A DNA stretch of 64,000 nucleotides from Psychrobacter sp. P2G3 (GCF_001593285.1 NZ_CP012529.1:2418001-2482000), one strand, 5' to 3'. Positions 47,707 to 56,723 are shown, counted from the first letter of the stretch. A program made the numbers and translations. The notes: generated by a model not told the origin, from the letters alone.

Positions 47707-48405
47707 TTAAAGACCGCAGCCACGCAAAATGAACGGTACCAAAAACTCAGCTGCACGCGCCTCATCTTGTTCATCGTAGGCACTTTTTTGCATCAAGCCG
47801 ACAATTTCTGTCTCAAACTCTGCATATCTCTGGGTCGTGGCCCAAATCAAAATTAACAACTGCAATGGATCAGCAATGCCAATTTTACCTTGCTCATGCC
47901 ATGTCTTCATGACCTCTATTTTATCAAGTGCCCACTCTTGCATCGTCGTTGACATAAAGTCATGTAGATGCGGTGCACCGCCGATGACCTCAAGCGCAAA
48001 CAGCTTATGCCGGTTTGGGTTTACAAATGCTTGATGCAACTTAGTACGCACAAACTTTTCGATAACGGCTTTAGGGTCATTGTCTACCGTCATGGTGACC
48101 AGTCCTTCGTTCCATTCTTGAATAATAGAATGCAGCACCGCCTTGTACAGATTCTTTTTATTTTTAAAGTAATAATGAATATTGGCTTTTGGCAGGCCTG
48201 CTCGATCAGCGATACCCTGCATAGTCGCGCCGCGATAGCTTTGTAAGACGAACTCCTCTTCAGCCGCCGCTAGAATCAATGCTTGGTTTTGCGCACGAAT
48301 ATCTTGTTGACTACGATGGGCAGGTGCTTCAGGCACAGGTGAGGCGTTCGCTTGGTTCTGTTGTGGCATGGTTTGATCAGAAGTTTGAGCCATAAATTGA
48401 GCCAT
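47707..48405 (-). CDS. TetR-family transcriptional regulator (RutR-like)
   Basis: 232 residues. After a Gln/Pro-rich ~30-residue N-terminus, a helix-turn-helix spans about residues 36-82: ALILAAAEEEFVLQSYRGAT, MQGIADRAGLPKANIHYYFK, NKKNLYKAV. The C-terminal domain (ALEVIGGAPHLHDFMSTTMQ, LLILIWATTQRYAEFETEIV) resembles the RutR/YcdC C-terminal family, regulators of pyrimidine and purine catabolism. It is divergent from uraD with a palindromic operator between. I infer that it senses a purine intermediate and represses the island. Confidence 0.9.
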   Translation of the reverse strand: MAQFMAQTSDQTMPQQNQANASPVPEAPAHRSQQDIRAQNQALILAAAEEEFVLQSYRGATMQGIADRAGLPKANIHYYFKNKKNLYKAVLHSIIQEWNEGLVTMTVDNDPKAVIEKFVRTKLHQAFVNPNRHKLFALEVIGGAPHLHDFMSTTMQEWALDKIEVMKTWHEQGKIGIADPLQLLILIWATTQRYAEFETEIVGLMQKSAYDEQDEARAAEFLVPFILRGCGL

Positions 48406-48521
48406 TAGATATTGTTATTGATAAACAACCATATTCCATTGAACTTATTAGGATAAAACCTAGTTTTTATGAGTTTTTATGGAACATAGCAAGATAAATG
48501 GAAATATTTTGTATAAAGTAG

Positions 48522-48537
48522 TTGACCAAATGGTCAG
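48522..48537. promoter_or_regulatory. TetR-type operator between tetR and uraD
   Basis: TTGACCAAATGGTCAG matches the RutR consensus TTGACCANNTGGTCAA at 13 of 14 defined positions. It lies in the 326-bp divergent region, about 115 bp from the regulator start and 195 bp from uraD, consistent with autoregulation and control of the catabolic genes. No ORF lies in this gap. Confidence 0.75.
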
Positions 48538-48731
48538 GTTTAAGCAGAATATATAATATCAGACCAATGACTACTCAAGCAATACTACTTTAGCACGGGA
48601 TTCACATAGTCTTTATTTGAGGGAAAAATATTATCCTATCGTCATAGATGCTTATGAACTTTAATAGACTCTTATGAACCTTGGGCTTCTATCTTACTAG
48701 AATTTTTGTATAAAAAGAAAAGGATGTCACC

Positions 48732-49253
48732 GTGAGCTTAACGTTACCGCAATTTAATGAACTATCTCAAGCTGATGCGACCTCATGCCTATTGACCTGT
48801 TGCACTAGTACCAGCTGGGCACATGACTTGGCAAACGCGCGTCCTTTTGCAGATATAGACACTTTGCTTACCCGTAGCGATGAAATATGGCAACAGGCTC
48901 AAACGACTGAAGCGAATTTGCTTGAGGCGTTTGACGGTCATCCACAAATCGGCAACGTCGACTCGCTGAAAGAAAAATATCGCAACACTCAAGGTAGTGC
49001 CGCGCATGAGCAGTCAGGCGCAAATGATGCTGAAGATGATGTGATTGCAGCATTGGCGCAAGGCAATCAAGATTATCTCGATAAATTCGGCTTTATCTTT
49101 ATCGTGTTTGCAACGGGCAAGAGAGCGCAGCAAATGCTGGATTTATTGTTAGCACGTTTGCCAAATGATCGCGCTACTGAGCTGGTTAATGCCGCTGCTG
49201 AGCAAAATAAAATTACACGTTTACGCTTACAGAAGCTGCTAGGCGCCGCTTAA
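48732..49253 (+). CDS. uraD: OHCU decarboxylase
   Basis: 173 residues. It decarboxylates 2-oxo-4-hydroxy-4-carboxy-5-ureidoimidazoline to S-allantoin. Family marks: TLPQFNELSQADATSCLLTC, the catalytic histidine in FDGHPQIGN and the EQSG segment (AAHEQSGANDAED), then NQDYLDKFGFIFIVFATGK and ELVNAAAEQNKITRLRLQKL. Start is GTG at 48732 with AAGGA 9 nt upstream; no in-frame ATG precedes the conserved region. It is followed 43 bp later by uraH. Confidence 0.95.
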   Translation: MSLTLPQFNELSQADATSCLLTCCTSTSWAHDLANARPFADIDTLLTRSDEIWQQAQTTEANLLEAFDGHPQIGNVDSLKEKYRNTQGSAAHEQSGANDAEDDVIAALAQGNQDYLDKFGFIFIVFATGKRAQQMLDLLLARLPNDRATELVNAAAEQNKITRLRLQKLLGAA

Positions 49254-49296
49254 CGTAAACGCTGCCTTACTGGTTCAATATATAAAAGGAATTATC

Positions 49297-49665
49297 ATGT
49301 CAGGTACTCTCTCATCACATATCTTAGATATCCATCTTGGCAAACCTGCCGCCGATATCGCGGTGACGCTACATCGCGTAAGCGCAAGCGGCAAGGCGTC
49401 ACTATTAGCCAATGGCGTCACCAACGCTGATGGACGCGTGACACCAGATAGCTGGTCGTTTGACCCAACTATTGATATTGCTGAATATCACTTAGATGTT
49501 GGTCGTTATACCTTAACGTTTGATACCCAAGCTTATTTTGATGCACAAAATCTAACGGCTTTTTATCCTCAAGTAGTCATCGATTTTATGATAAGTGATA
49601 ACGGTCACTATCATGTACCGCTACTACTTAGCGCACATGGCTACAGCACGTATCGCGGCTCGTAA
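49297..49665 (+). CDS. uraH: 5-hydroxyisourate hydrolase (transthyretin-like)
   Basis: 122 residues. It hydrolyses 5-hydroxyisourate to OHCU. Signatures: LSSHILDIHLGKPAADIAVT with the active-site His, GRVTPDSW, FYPQVVIDFMISDNGHYHVP with a second His, and the diagnostic C-terminus LLLSAHGYSTYRGS. No signal peptide, so cytosolic. Sits between uraD and puuD, reflecting successive reactions. Confidence 0.97.
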   Translation: MSGTLSSHILDIHLGKPAADIAVTLHRVSASGKASLLANGVTNADGRVTPDSWSFDPTIDIAEYHLDVGRYTLTFDTQAYFDAQNLTAFYPQVVIDFMISDNGHYHVPLLLSAHGYSTYRGS

Positions 49666-49731
49666 AATTATTATACTTCAGTGTAAAAACACACTGGATG
49701 AAAGAATATTGGACAAAAGGACACTTGCCAC

Positions 49732-51126
49732 ATGGGCGCATATCTTCTCGATTGGTTAGCTTTATTTTTTCGCTGGTTTCACGTTATCGCTGGGATTGCA
49801 TGGATTGGTGCGTCTTTCTATTTTGTTTGGTTGGATTTGAGTTTACGAAAACCGCCACAATGGAAAACTGATAAAGGTATCTCAGGCGACTTATGGGCAG
49901 TACATGGCGGCGGCTTTTATGAGATTGCGAAATACAAGCTTGAACCTGAAGAGATGCCCAAGACCCTGCACTGGTTTAAATGGGAAGCTTATACGACGTG
50001 GCTGACTGGTATGGCAATGCTTTCTATTGTCTATTATGCCAACGCAACAGCTTACCTAATTGACCCCAGCAAAGTCGCTTTTGGTAGCAGTATCGGTGCT
50101 ATATCGACAAGCTTATTGTTCTTATTCGGCAGCTACTTTATTTATGAAGTTATCGTTCGCAGTCACTTAGGTAAAAACGCCTTTGTCTTTAGCTCGCTTA
50201 TTTTTATATTATTGATTATCGCGACGTGGGGTTCGTATCAGCTGTTCAGCGATCGTGCCTCATTTATTCATATCGGTGCTATCTTAGGTACGGTAATGGC
50301 GGGTAACGTATTCTTTGGCATCATGCCAGCTCAGCGTGCGCTTGTAGATTGTGTGCGGCGCGGTGAAAAACCAGGTAAAGAAGTGGCCGACTTGGCGTTA
50401 CAAGCAAAAAACCGCTCGCTAATGAATAACTACTTTACCCTACCGCTCATCTTTACCATGATTAGCAACCATTATCCAATGATGTATGCTCATGCACACG
50501 GTTGGTTGGTCTTGGTATTCGTAGGTATTATCACTGCCCTTGTACGCCATTACTTTAACCAAAAGCATTTAGGTAATACTCAAACAAAATTCCTCTGGAT
50601 TCCTGCCTTATTAACAGTGTTATTGATTATTTGGATGCGTCCAGCGCCAATCGAGCCATTACCTGCCGCTAGCGCTCCAGTCGCTGCTGCGCCTGCAGTA
50701 ACTGACAGCACGCCACCAACTGCTAATGCTAATGCTAATGCTAATGCTAATGCTAATGCTAATGCTAATGCTAACAATGAAATAACAAGTGCTGCAGCTG
50801 TTAATGCTACTGCTATTAATGAGACTGACAAGGCTGACTCTGATGAAAATGTCACCGCTGCAGCCATTCCAGTGGCGGCCTCAGCTGACGATGCCATTAT
50901 GGATGTTGTGCACACGCGCTGCAGTACCTGCCATGCCGCACAGCCAACCCAGCAAGGCTTTGCTGCACCGCCAGCGGGTATTATCATCCAGACACCCGAA
51001 GACATGAAAATTCACAAAGCCAAAATCATCACTGCGGTACAAAGTGGCTATATGCCCCTAGGAAACCTCACTCAATTAACGGATGAAGAACGTCAGCAAA
51101 TTGTAGCGTATGCTTCCGGGTTATAA
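49732..51126 (+). CDS. puuD: Membrane-bound urate hydroxylase with C-terminal cytochrome c domain
   Basis: 464 residues. The N-terminal ~300 residues hold about eight hydrophobic segments of the urate oxidase N-terminal family: FFRWFHVIAGIAWIGASFYF, WFKWEAYTTWLTGMAMLSIV, IHIGAILGTVMAGNVFFGIM. A soluble cytochrome c domain follows with haem-binding CSTCH and axial Met in SGYMPLGNLTQLT. Electrons from urate oxidation go to the respiratory chain rather than O2 directly. The linker contains nine Ala-Asn pairs encoded by a hexanucleotide repeat. It starts the route that UraH and UraD finish. Confidence 0.95.
   Translation: MGAYLLDWLALFFRWFHVIAGIAWIGASFYFVWLDLSLRKPPQWKTDKGISGDLWAVHGGGFYEIAKYKLEPEEMPKTLHWFKWEAYTTWLTGMAMLSIVYYANATAYLIDPSKVAFGSSIGAISTSLLFLFGSYFIYEVIVRSHLGKNAFVFSSLIFILLIIATWGSYQLFSDRASFIHIGAILGTVMAGNVFFGIMPAQRALVDCVRRGEKPGKEVADLALQAKNRSLMNNYFTLPLIFTMISNHYPMMYAHAHGWLVLVFVGIITALVRHYFNQKHLGNTQTKFLWIPALLTVLLIIWMRPAPIEPLPAASAPVAAAPAVTDSTPPTANANANANANANANANANNEITSAAAVNATAINETDKADSDENVTAAAIPVAASADDAIMDVVHTRCSTCHAAQPTQQGFAAPPAGIIIQTPEDMKIHKAKIITAVQSGYMPLGNLTQLTDEERQQIVAYASGL
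50722..50775 (+). repeat. Hexanucleotide tandem repeat in puuD
   Basis: GCTAAT occurs eight times perfectly and once as GCTAAC, encoding (Ala-Asn)9. Units are two codons long, so copy-number change would lengthen or shorten the linker without shifting frame. Confidence 0.95.
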
Positions 51127-51198
51127 ATGAGCATTCTAAACACAGATAAGTAAACACTAATCAAACAATTACCTTGACCAATGACCTAGACATCCTTA

Positions 51199-51234
51199 AA
51201 GTGTTAACAATAACCGTTATTAAGTGTTAACAAT
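51199..51234 (+). promoter_or_regulatory. Paired 13-bp direct repeats before the allantoin permease
   Basis: AAGTGTTAACAAT at 51199-51211 and 51222-51234, 23 bp apart (about two helical turns), 39 bp before the permease ATG. Each contains the palindrome GTTAAC. A possible activator or repressor site; no regulator assigned. Confidence 0.5.
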
Positions 51235-51272
51235 CTTGGTTTCGATTGATTCCAATCTAAAGGGAGAAAAGG

Positions 51273-52778
51273 ATGTCCACTGCGAATGAGCAAGGAAGTC
51301 AGCTCAGTAATAAGTCCAACAGCGCGCTCTATGATTGCAACACTTTCAATCCAGAACGCAAAAACTCAAGATTATATAATGAAGATCTTGCCCCGCTACA
51401 GCCTGAACAGCGTAATTGGGGCTGGTTTGCGATATTTAATGTTTGGTCCAATGATATTCAGAGCTTATTCGGTTATACCTTAGCGGCCTCTTTATTTTTG
51501 AGTTATGGACTGAATGGCTGGTGGGTCATGGCAGCGATTATCTGCTCAGGATTCATCGTCATGCTGATGGTCAACTTGACGGGTAAGCCGAGCGTCAAAT
51601 ATGGTATCCCTTTTCCAGTACTCATACGAGCTAGTATGGGAATCAATGGCGCTAATCTTCCGGCTATATTACGAGCCATTATTGGTATTTTTTGGTACGG
51701 CGTGCAGACCTATTTTGCATCCACTGCGGTCGCTATTTTATTAACATTAATGATGGGTAGCTCGGATGCAACCTTTTTGGGCTTAAACGGCACGGCTTGG
51801 CTCGCTTTCGTAATCGTTTGGGTGTTTCAGATTTTGCTTTTTTGGGCAGGGGTTGAACCTATCAAGCACTTTTTAAACTGGGCAGGTCCGCTAGTTTATG
51901 TAGTGATGGTTATCTTGATGGGCGTGGTCTGGTATCAGTCAGGCTCAGAGTTATTACCGGCTATTAACTCCATTTTTGCTAGTGGCAGCGATTATACGGG
52001 TAGCTCCTTTCAGGCCTTTACGGCTATCGTTGGTACTATGGTCGCTTACTTTGCCGCAGTGGTCATCAACTTCGGTGACTTTTCACGGTTTTTGCGTAGC
52101 GAGCGTGATATGAGACTGGGTAACTTACTCGGTTTGCCGATTAACATGGTGTTTTTCTCCTTCATTGCTCTAGTCATTACCGCAGGTACTCTAGTCTTAT
52201 TTGGTGAGGCCTTAACGAACCCATCAGATATCGTTGATCGAGTGGACTCTTTGCCATTAACTATCGTCGCTGCCCTAACGTTCTTTGCCGCAACGGTAGG
52301 TATCAATATGGTCGCCAACTTCATACCACCGGCTTACGACTTGGCCAATCTGTTTCCTAAACATATTAACTTTCGTAAGGGCGGCTTAATCACTGCTGTT
52401 ATCGCTTTTTTCGTTGGCGCATTGTGGTTATCTTTTATTAGTAAGATCGGTATTGTGGGTTTTGTAAATGCTGTCGGTGCCGTAATTGCGCCCTTCTTCG
52501 GAATCTTGGTCATCGATTATTATATAATAAAGCGCCAACAAATCGATATGGATGACTTGTTTTCGGCAAAACCCACAGGCGCTTATTACTATTATAAAGG
52601 TTGGAACGTTCGCGGTTTGATCGCCTTTGCTGTTGGCGCTTTATTCTCGCTTGCCACTGTATTGGTACCTTCGCTCACCTCACTTGAAGGTTACGGTTTC
52701 TTATTAGGAGCTGCGTTAGGTGGTATCGTTTATTGGCTACTTATGCGTCCCTACGCCGTAAAACCTAATCAAGCATAA
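51273..52778 (+). CDS. NCS1-family permease, probably allantoin
   Basis: 501 residues with about twelve hydrophobic segments. NCS1 marks: RNWGWFAIFNVWSNDIQSLF, MVNLTGKPSVKYGIPFPVLI, RASMGINGANLPAILRAIIG, GTMVAYFAAVVINFGDFSRF and NMVANFIPPAYDLANLFPKH. These fit the allantoin/hydantoin branch (PucI/YbbW/Mhp1). Position directly before puuE supports allantoin. RBS AAAGGGAG. Cytosine or uracil cannot be excluded on sequence alone. Confidence 0.9.
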   Translation: MSTANEQGSQLSNKSNSALYDCNTFNPERKNSRLYNEDLAPLQPEQRNWGWFAIFNVWSNDIQSLFGYTLAASLFLSYGLNGWWVMAAIICSGFIVMLMVNLTGKPSVKYGIPFPVLIRASMGINGANLPAILRAIIGIFWYGVQTYFASTAVAILLTLMMGSSDATFLGLNGTAWLAFVIVWVFQILLFWAGVEPIKHFLNWAGPLVYVVMVILMGVVWYQSGSELLPAINSIFASGSDYTGSSFQAFTAIVGTMVAYFAAVVINFGDFSRFLRSERDMRLGNLLGLPINMVFFSFIALVITAGTLVLFGEALTNPSDIVDRVDSLPLTIVAALTFFAATVGINMVANFIPPAYDLANLFPKHINFRKGGLITAVIAFFVGALWLSFISKIGIVGFVNAVGAVIAPFFGILVIDYYIIKRQQIDMDDLFSAKPTGAYYYYKGWNVRGLIAFAVGALFSLATVLVPSLTSLEGYGFLLGAALGGIVYWLLMRPYAVKPNQA

Positions 52779-52826
52779 GACTTTAGGTAATAAAAACATC
52801 TCAATTGAAATAAAGGAATATCGAAC

Positions 52827-53807
52827 ATGACTCAGAAAATCACCAGCGATTTTAATCAAGACACCTACCCACGCGACCTAAAAGGCTATGGTGGCAATCC
52901 ACCACAAGCGAATTGGCCAGGTGGTGCAAAGATTGCTGTACAGTTCGTACTAAATATCGAAGAAGGGGCAGAAAACAGCGTCATGCACGGCGATGGTCAG
53001 TCTGAGCGCTTTTTGTCAGATGTTTTAGGCACGCCAGAATTTAACAATCGTCACCAGTCTATAGAGTCTGCATTTGAGTACGGTAGCCGCGTGGGTGTTT
53101 GGCGAGTATTAGATGTGTTTAAAGAATATGGCTTACCCATTACTACCTTTACTTGTGCTGCCGCTGCTGAAAAAACACCGCATATTATCGAGCGCGTCTT
53201 AGAGGACGGTCATGAAATCGCCAGTCATGGACTGCGCTGGATCACTTATCAATATATGTATCGTGAGACCGAACGTGAGCATGTGCGTGCGGCGACTAAA
53301 ATCTTTGAGCGGATGCTTGGCGGGCAGCCGCTGGGCTGGTACACTGGTCGTGACAGCCCTAATACCCGCGAGCTGGTAGCCGAGCAAGGCGGTTATATCT
53401 ATGACTCCGACTCTTACGCTGATGAGCTACCTTACTGGCTAAATGTGAAGGTAGCAGAAGGCAACAAGATTGAGCGCAAGCCGCACTTGGTTATCCCTTA
53501 TACGCTTGAAACCAACGATATGCGCTTTGCTTCAAGTCCTGGATTTACGCACGCCGAACCCTTTTATCAATATCTAAAAGACAGCTTCGATACCTTATAC
53601 GAAGAAGGCTCGCATAACCCTAAAATGCTAACGATTGGTCTACATTGTCGCATTATCGGCCGTGCTGGTCGCATCAAAGCCCTCAAACAGTTTTTGCAAT
53701 ACATCACCAGTAAACCCGATGTTTGGATATGCCGCCGCGACGAAATCGCTAAGCACTGGTATGAAAACCATCCCGCCACGGCTGATAACACTGCCAACTG
53801 GATGTAA
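52827..53807 (+). CDS. puuE: Allantoinase, polysaccharide-deacetylase type
   Basis: 326 residues. PuuE hydrolyses allantoin to allantoate and belongs to the polysaccharide deacetylase fold rather than the amidohydrolase fold. Seen: RDLKGYGGNPPQANWPGGAK, AVQFVLNIEEGAENSVMHGD, FEYGSRVGVWRVLDVFKEYG, the metal/His region DGHEIASHGLRWI, and TGRDSPNTRELVAEQGGYIY with DSYADELPYW. RBS AAAGGAA. Immediate neighbours are the permease upstream and AllE downstream. Confidence 0.95.
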   Translation: MTQKITSDFNQDTYPRDLKGYGGNPPQANWPGGAKIAVQFVLNIEEGAENSVMHGDGQSERFLSDVLGTPEFNNRHQSIESAFEYGSRVGVWRVLDVFKEYGLPITTFTCAAAAEKTPHIIERVLEDGHEIASHGLRWITYQYMYRETEREHVRAATKIFERMLGGQPLGWYTGRDSPNTRELVAEQGGYIYDSDSYADELPYWLNVKVAEGNKIERKPHLVIPYTLETNDMRFASSPGFTHAEPFYQYLKDSFDTLYEEGSHNPKMLTIGLHCRIIGRAGRIKALKQFLQYITSKPDVWICRRDEIAKHWYENHPATADNTANWM

Positions 53808-53862
53808 ACATGAGCTCAGACACAAATTTATCGCGGCACAAAACCACTAAGGAACATGAATA

Positions 53863-54699
53863 ATGTCAACAAAAAGTACTTATTATGCACCAACTGGCGG
53901 ATTGCCTCCGCAAACACAGTTACTATCTGATCGCGCTATCTTTACCGAAGCTTATGCGATTATTCCTAAACGTGTACTAACCGACATTGTTATTAGCTAC
54001 CTGCCGTTTTGGGAAGGAATGCGGATGTGGGTACTTGCACGTCCTTTAAGCGGTTTTTCAGAAACCTTCTCACAATACATCGTTGAAGTAGCACCAAATG
54101 GCGGCTCAGAAAAACCTGAGCTAGATGCAAAAGCCGAAGGTGTTGTATTCATCGTTGAAGGTGAAATGGATATGACTATAGAAGGTGAATCGCATCATCT
54201 TGAAGCGGGAGGTTATGCATTTTTACCGCCGGGATGTAAATGGACGCTGAAAAACAATAGCGATAAGCACGTTAAATTTCATTGGATCCGCAAAGCTTAT
54301 CAATTTGTAGAAGGTATTGATGCGCCCGAACCCTTTGTAACCAGCGATCACGATGTTGAAGCGATTGAGATGCCGGACACAGGAGGCGTATGGGCAACGA
54401 CTAGGTTTACAGAGCAATCTGATATGCGTCACGATATGCATGTGAATATAGTTACTTTCCAGCCAGGTGGTGTGATTCCATTTGATGAAACTCATGTTAT
54501 GGAACATGGTTTGTATGTACTAGAAGGTAAAGCCGTATATCACTTAAACGGCGAATGGGTAGAAGTTGAGGCAGGTGATTTTATGTGGCTGCGCGCATTT
54601 TGCCCACAATCTTGTTACGCTGGCGGACCTGGTCCATTTAGATACTTACTATATAAAGATGTGAATAGACATATGCCGTTTATTCGCCCAGAACGATAA
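53863..54699 (+). CDS. allE: (S)-ureidoglycine aminohydrolase
   Basis: 278 residues, bicupin. It converts S-ureidoglycine to S-ureidoglycolate and ammonia. Seen: TYYAPTGGLPPQTQLLSDRA, FIVEGEMDMTIEGESHHLEA, AFLPPGCKWTL in the first cupin, and the Mn-binding set in the second: FQPGGVIPFDETHVMEHGLY, VLEGKAVYHLNGEWVEVEAG, FMWLRAFCPQSCYAGGPGPF. A 12-bp direct repeat duplicates the last codons and stop (54689-54716). Follows puuE by 55 bp. Confidence 0.93.
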   Translation: MSTKSTYYAPTGGLPPQTQLLSDRAIFTEAYAIIPKRVLTDIVISYLPFWEGMRMWVLARPLSGFSETFSQYIVEVAPNGGSEKPELDAKAEGVVFIVEGEMDMTIEGESHHLEAGGYAFLPPGCKWTLKNNSDKHVKFHWIRKAYQFVEGIDAPEPFVTSDHDVEAIEMPDTGGVWATTRFTEQSDMRHDMHVNIVTFQPGGVIPFDETHVMEHGLYVLEGKAVYHLNGEWVEVEAGDFMWLRAFCPQSCYAGGPGPFRYLLYKDVNRHMPFIRPER

Positions 54700-54869
54700 C
54701 CCATCCAGAACGATAAACAGTTTAGAGGCATAATCGTTAATTCGAGTATGTCATTTACTCCCAGATGACGGTTTAAGTCGCGTACGGGTTTATGGTAAAG
54801 TTGCTGATACTGCCAATTAAACGACTCTACCAATTAACAGATATTACTAACCCATAGTAAGGTGAATTC

Positions 54870-55448
54870 ATGAGTACTACAATCATAGCCAAACCTTTGA
54901 CCAAAGCTGAGTTTGCGCCATATGGTAAGGTTATTGAGCCGTACGACAAAGAGCAAGAAACGCCTGAAAATTGTTATGAGATTAATAATGGCTACGCCAA
55001 GCGCCATCATGCTATCGCTGAGTCTAAGCTTGATGGTGGCAATGTCGGCATGAGTATTTTCTGTGCTAAAAAGCGCGAATTTCCTATCGCTTTGTCAGTG
55101 ATGGAATATCATCCGTTTGGTACGCAAGCTTTCTTTTCGATGCATGGTCAAGATTATATTGTCGTCGTTGCGCCTGCGGGCGAGCCACCCCAGTCTGCTG
55201 ATGATTTAAAAGTATTTTATGCCAAGTCTCATCAAGGCGTGCAATATGATGCCAACGTTTGGCATCACCCACTGCTCGCACTTGGTTGTAACTCTGACTT
55301 TTTGGTCATTGATCGTATCAATGGCGAAGGCAATAACTGCCATGAGCTTGATATTAATGATTGGCAAGTTCAGATTGAAATTGATCGTGAAACTGATAGC
55401 GAATCTGACAGCGCAACTAAAAGTGAAATTAACAGTGAGCATAGTTAA
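54870..55448 (+). CDS. allA: Ureidoglycolate lyase
   Basis: 192 residues. It splits ureidoglycolate to glyoxylate and urea. The family core: [80 protein letters not shown] and [20 protein letters not shown] Ser/Asp/Glu-rich tail of about 25 residues ([20 protein letters not shown]) is extra. Last gene of the purine island, 170 bp after allE and followed by a terminator. Product glyoxylate could feed GlcB. Confidence 0.94.
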   Translation: MSTTIIAKPLTKAEFAPYGKVIEPYDKEQETPENCYEINNGYAKRHHAIAESKLDGGNVGMSIFCAKKREFPIALSVMEYHPFGTQAFFSMHGQDYIVVVAPAGEPPQSADDLKVFYAKSHQGVQYDANVWHHPLLALGCNSDFLVIDRINGEGNNCHELDINDWQVQIEIDRETDSESDSATKSEINSEHS

Positions 55449-55520
55449 GTTTATACTTCGCTGACTCGTATTAACTAAGCATTAGACAATAGCTTTAACA
55501 TTAAATGAATCATGACACAC

Positions 55521-55550
55521 AAAAGACAGCCCTCAATCGGGTTGTCTTTT
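55521..55550 (+). terminator. Terminator closing the purine island
   Basis: AAAAGACAGCCC pairs with GGGTTGTCTTTT around TCAATC, about 70 nt after the allA stop. Confidence 0.85.
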
Positions 55551-55661
55551 CTTATTTTAGTACCGCCTTTGAGAAGTTATATTGCGTTGTTGCTCAGACA
55601 GTTTGGACAACTAAAAGCCTTGTAAAACATGGCGACAATTGGACATTAATAAGAGAACGAT

Positions 55662-56609
55662 ATGGCAAACACCAGTAGCGTAATGTCAGCGCGGCAATCA
55701 TGGATAGGTACTATTCAAATTATCACAGCCGCTGTCTGCTGGGGTACTTTAGGGATATTCTCGACCTACCTCAACCAAATCGGCTTTAGTGGCTGGCAAA
55801 TTACCATTTTGCGCATCGTTACCGCTGCTTTTCTTATCCTTGTCATGCTGCCAAAATTATGGCCACATCTCGTTAAGCTACGTCCAAAGCAGTGGCTTGG
55901 ACTAGCGCTACAGTCTTTAATTGGCGTGCTTGGTATGTCGGTATGCTACTTCTTTGCCGTTATTTATGTCGGTGCTGGTCCCGCTGTCGCCCTCCTTTAT
56001 ACTGCGCCCGTTTTTAGCTTACTTTTCTCAGCGTTTTTTCTTAGTGAATCCATTACGCGGCAGTCGGCATTACTAGCACTAATGGCTGTATTCGGCGTCG
56101 GCTTAACGATGTTAGGTGAGCAAGCACAAGCCAATTGGGGTATTGTGCTCGGACTGCTATCAGGCGTGTGTTATTCCCTATACGGAGTACTCGGCAAGCG
56201 CGCGATGCATTATGCGCATCCTGCCCCTTTGGTATTTTTTACCTCTATTGTCATTAGTGCTGGTGTGCTGCTATTGCTACCTGAAACCTATAACACCTAT
56301 GAGCAATTATTAACCTTGCCTTTGCTTACTTGGGGCTACGTCTTAGGACTGTCTTTGCTTGGAACAGTCGTACCTTTTGGTCTCTATATGAAAGCGTTGG
56401 AGAAGCTACCTGCTACTCGCGCTTCAGTATTTACTATCTTTGAGCCGTTGACTGCTATCGCCCTTGCGACAATGCTATTACATCAATCATTATCGTGGAT
56501 TCAATACGTGGGCGTGGTATTGATTTTATTGGCGGCTTTATTTAATGCCGTATTAAACGGTACTACCACGCGTGTACCGCGTTGGCTAAGAAGACGGCAA
56601 AAAGTTTAG
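55662..56609 (+). CDS. EamA/DMT-family transporter
   Basis: 315 residues, ten hydrophobic segments in two EamA repeats: AVCWGTLGIFSTYLNQIGFS, YVGAGPAVALLYTAPVFSLL and FLSESITRQSALLALMAVFG in the first; VCYSLYGVLGKRAMHYAHPA and RASVFTIFEPLTAIALATML in the second. A basic C-terminus (RVPRWLRRRQKV) marks the cytosolic end. An inner-membrane exporter of unknown substrate, possibly amino acids given the family. Not closely similar to the EamA protein at 18095. RBS AAGAGA. Confidence 0.9.
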   Translation: MANTSSVMSARQSWIGTIQIITAAVCWGTLGIFSTYLNQIGFSGWQITILRIVTAAFLILVMLPKLWPHLVKLRPKQWLGLALQSLIGVLGMSVCYFFAVIYVGAGPAVALLYTAPVFSLLFSAFFLSESITRQSALLALMAVFGVGLTMLGEQAQANWGIVLGLLSGVCYSLYGVLGKRAMHYAHPAPLVFFTSIVISAGVLLLLPETYNTYEQLLTLPLLTWGYVLGLSLLGTVVPFGLYMKALEKLPATRASVFTIFEPLTAIALATMLLHQSLSWIQYVGVVLILLAALFNAVLNGTTTRVPRWLRRRQKV

Positions 56610-56681
56610 TTTTTATTACGCGCTACTAAAAATTAACGTTCAAAATATTTAGAATACAGCAGCAGCTATTTTTATTAGATT

Positions 56682-56723
56682 AAAAAAGCCCCAACCATGA
56701 CATCATAGTTGGGACTTTTTTTT
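56682..56723. terminator. Bidirectional terminator between EamA and ABC ATPase genes
   Basis: AAAAAAGCCCCAACCATGA and TCATAGTTGGGACTTTTTTTT form a long stem, with T runs on both strands. Confidence 0.9.

Noticed and set aside
50580..51005. 141-codon open frame antisense to puuD, rich in Ala and Leu
   Set aside because: Its Ala/Leu repeats are simply the complement of the GCTAAT hexanucleotide array; puuD is certain on the sense strand.
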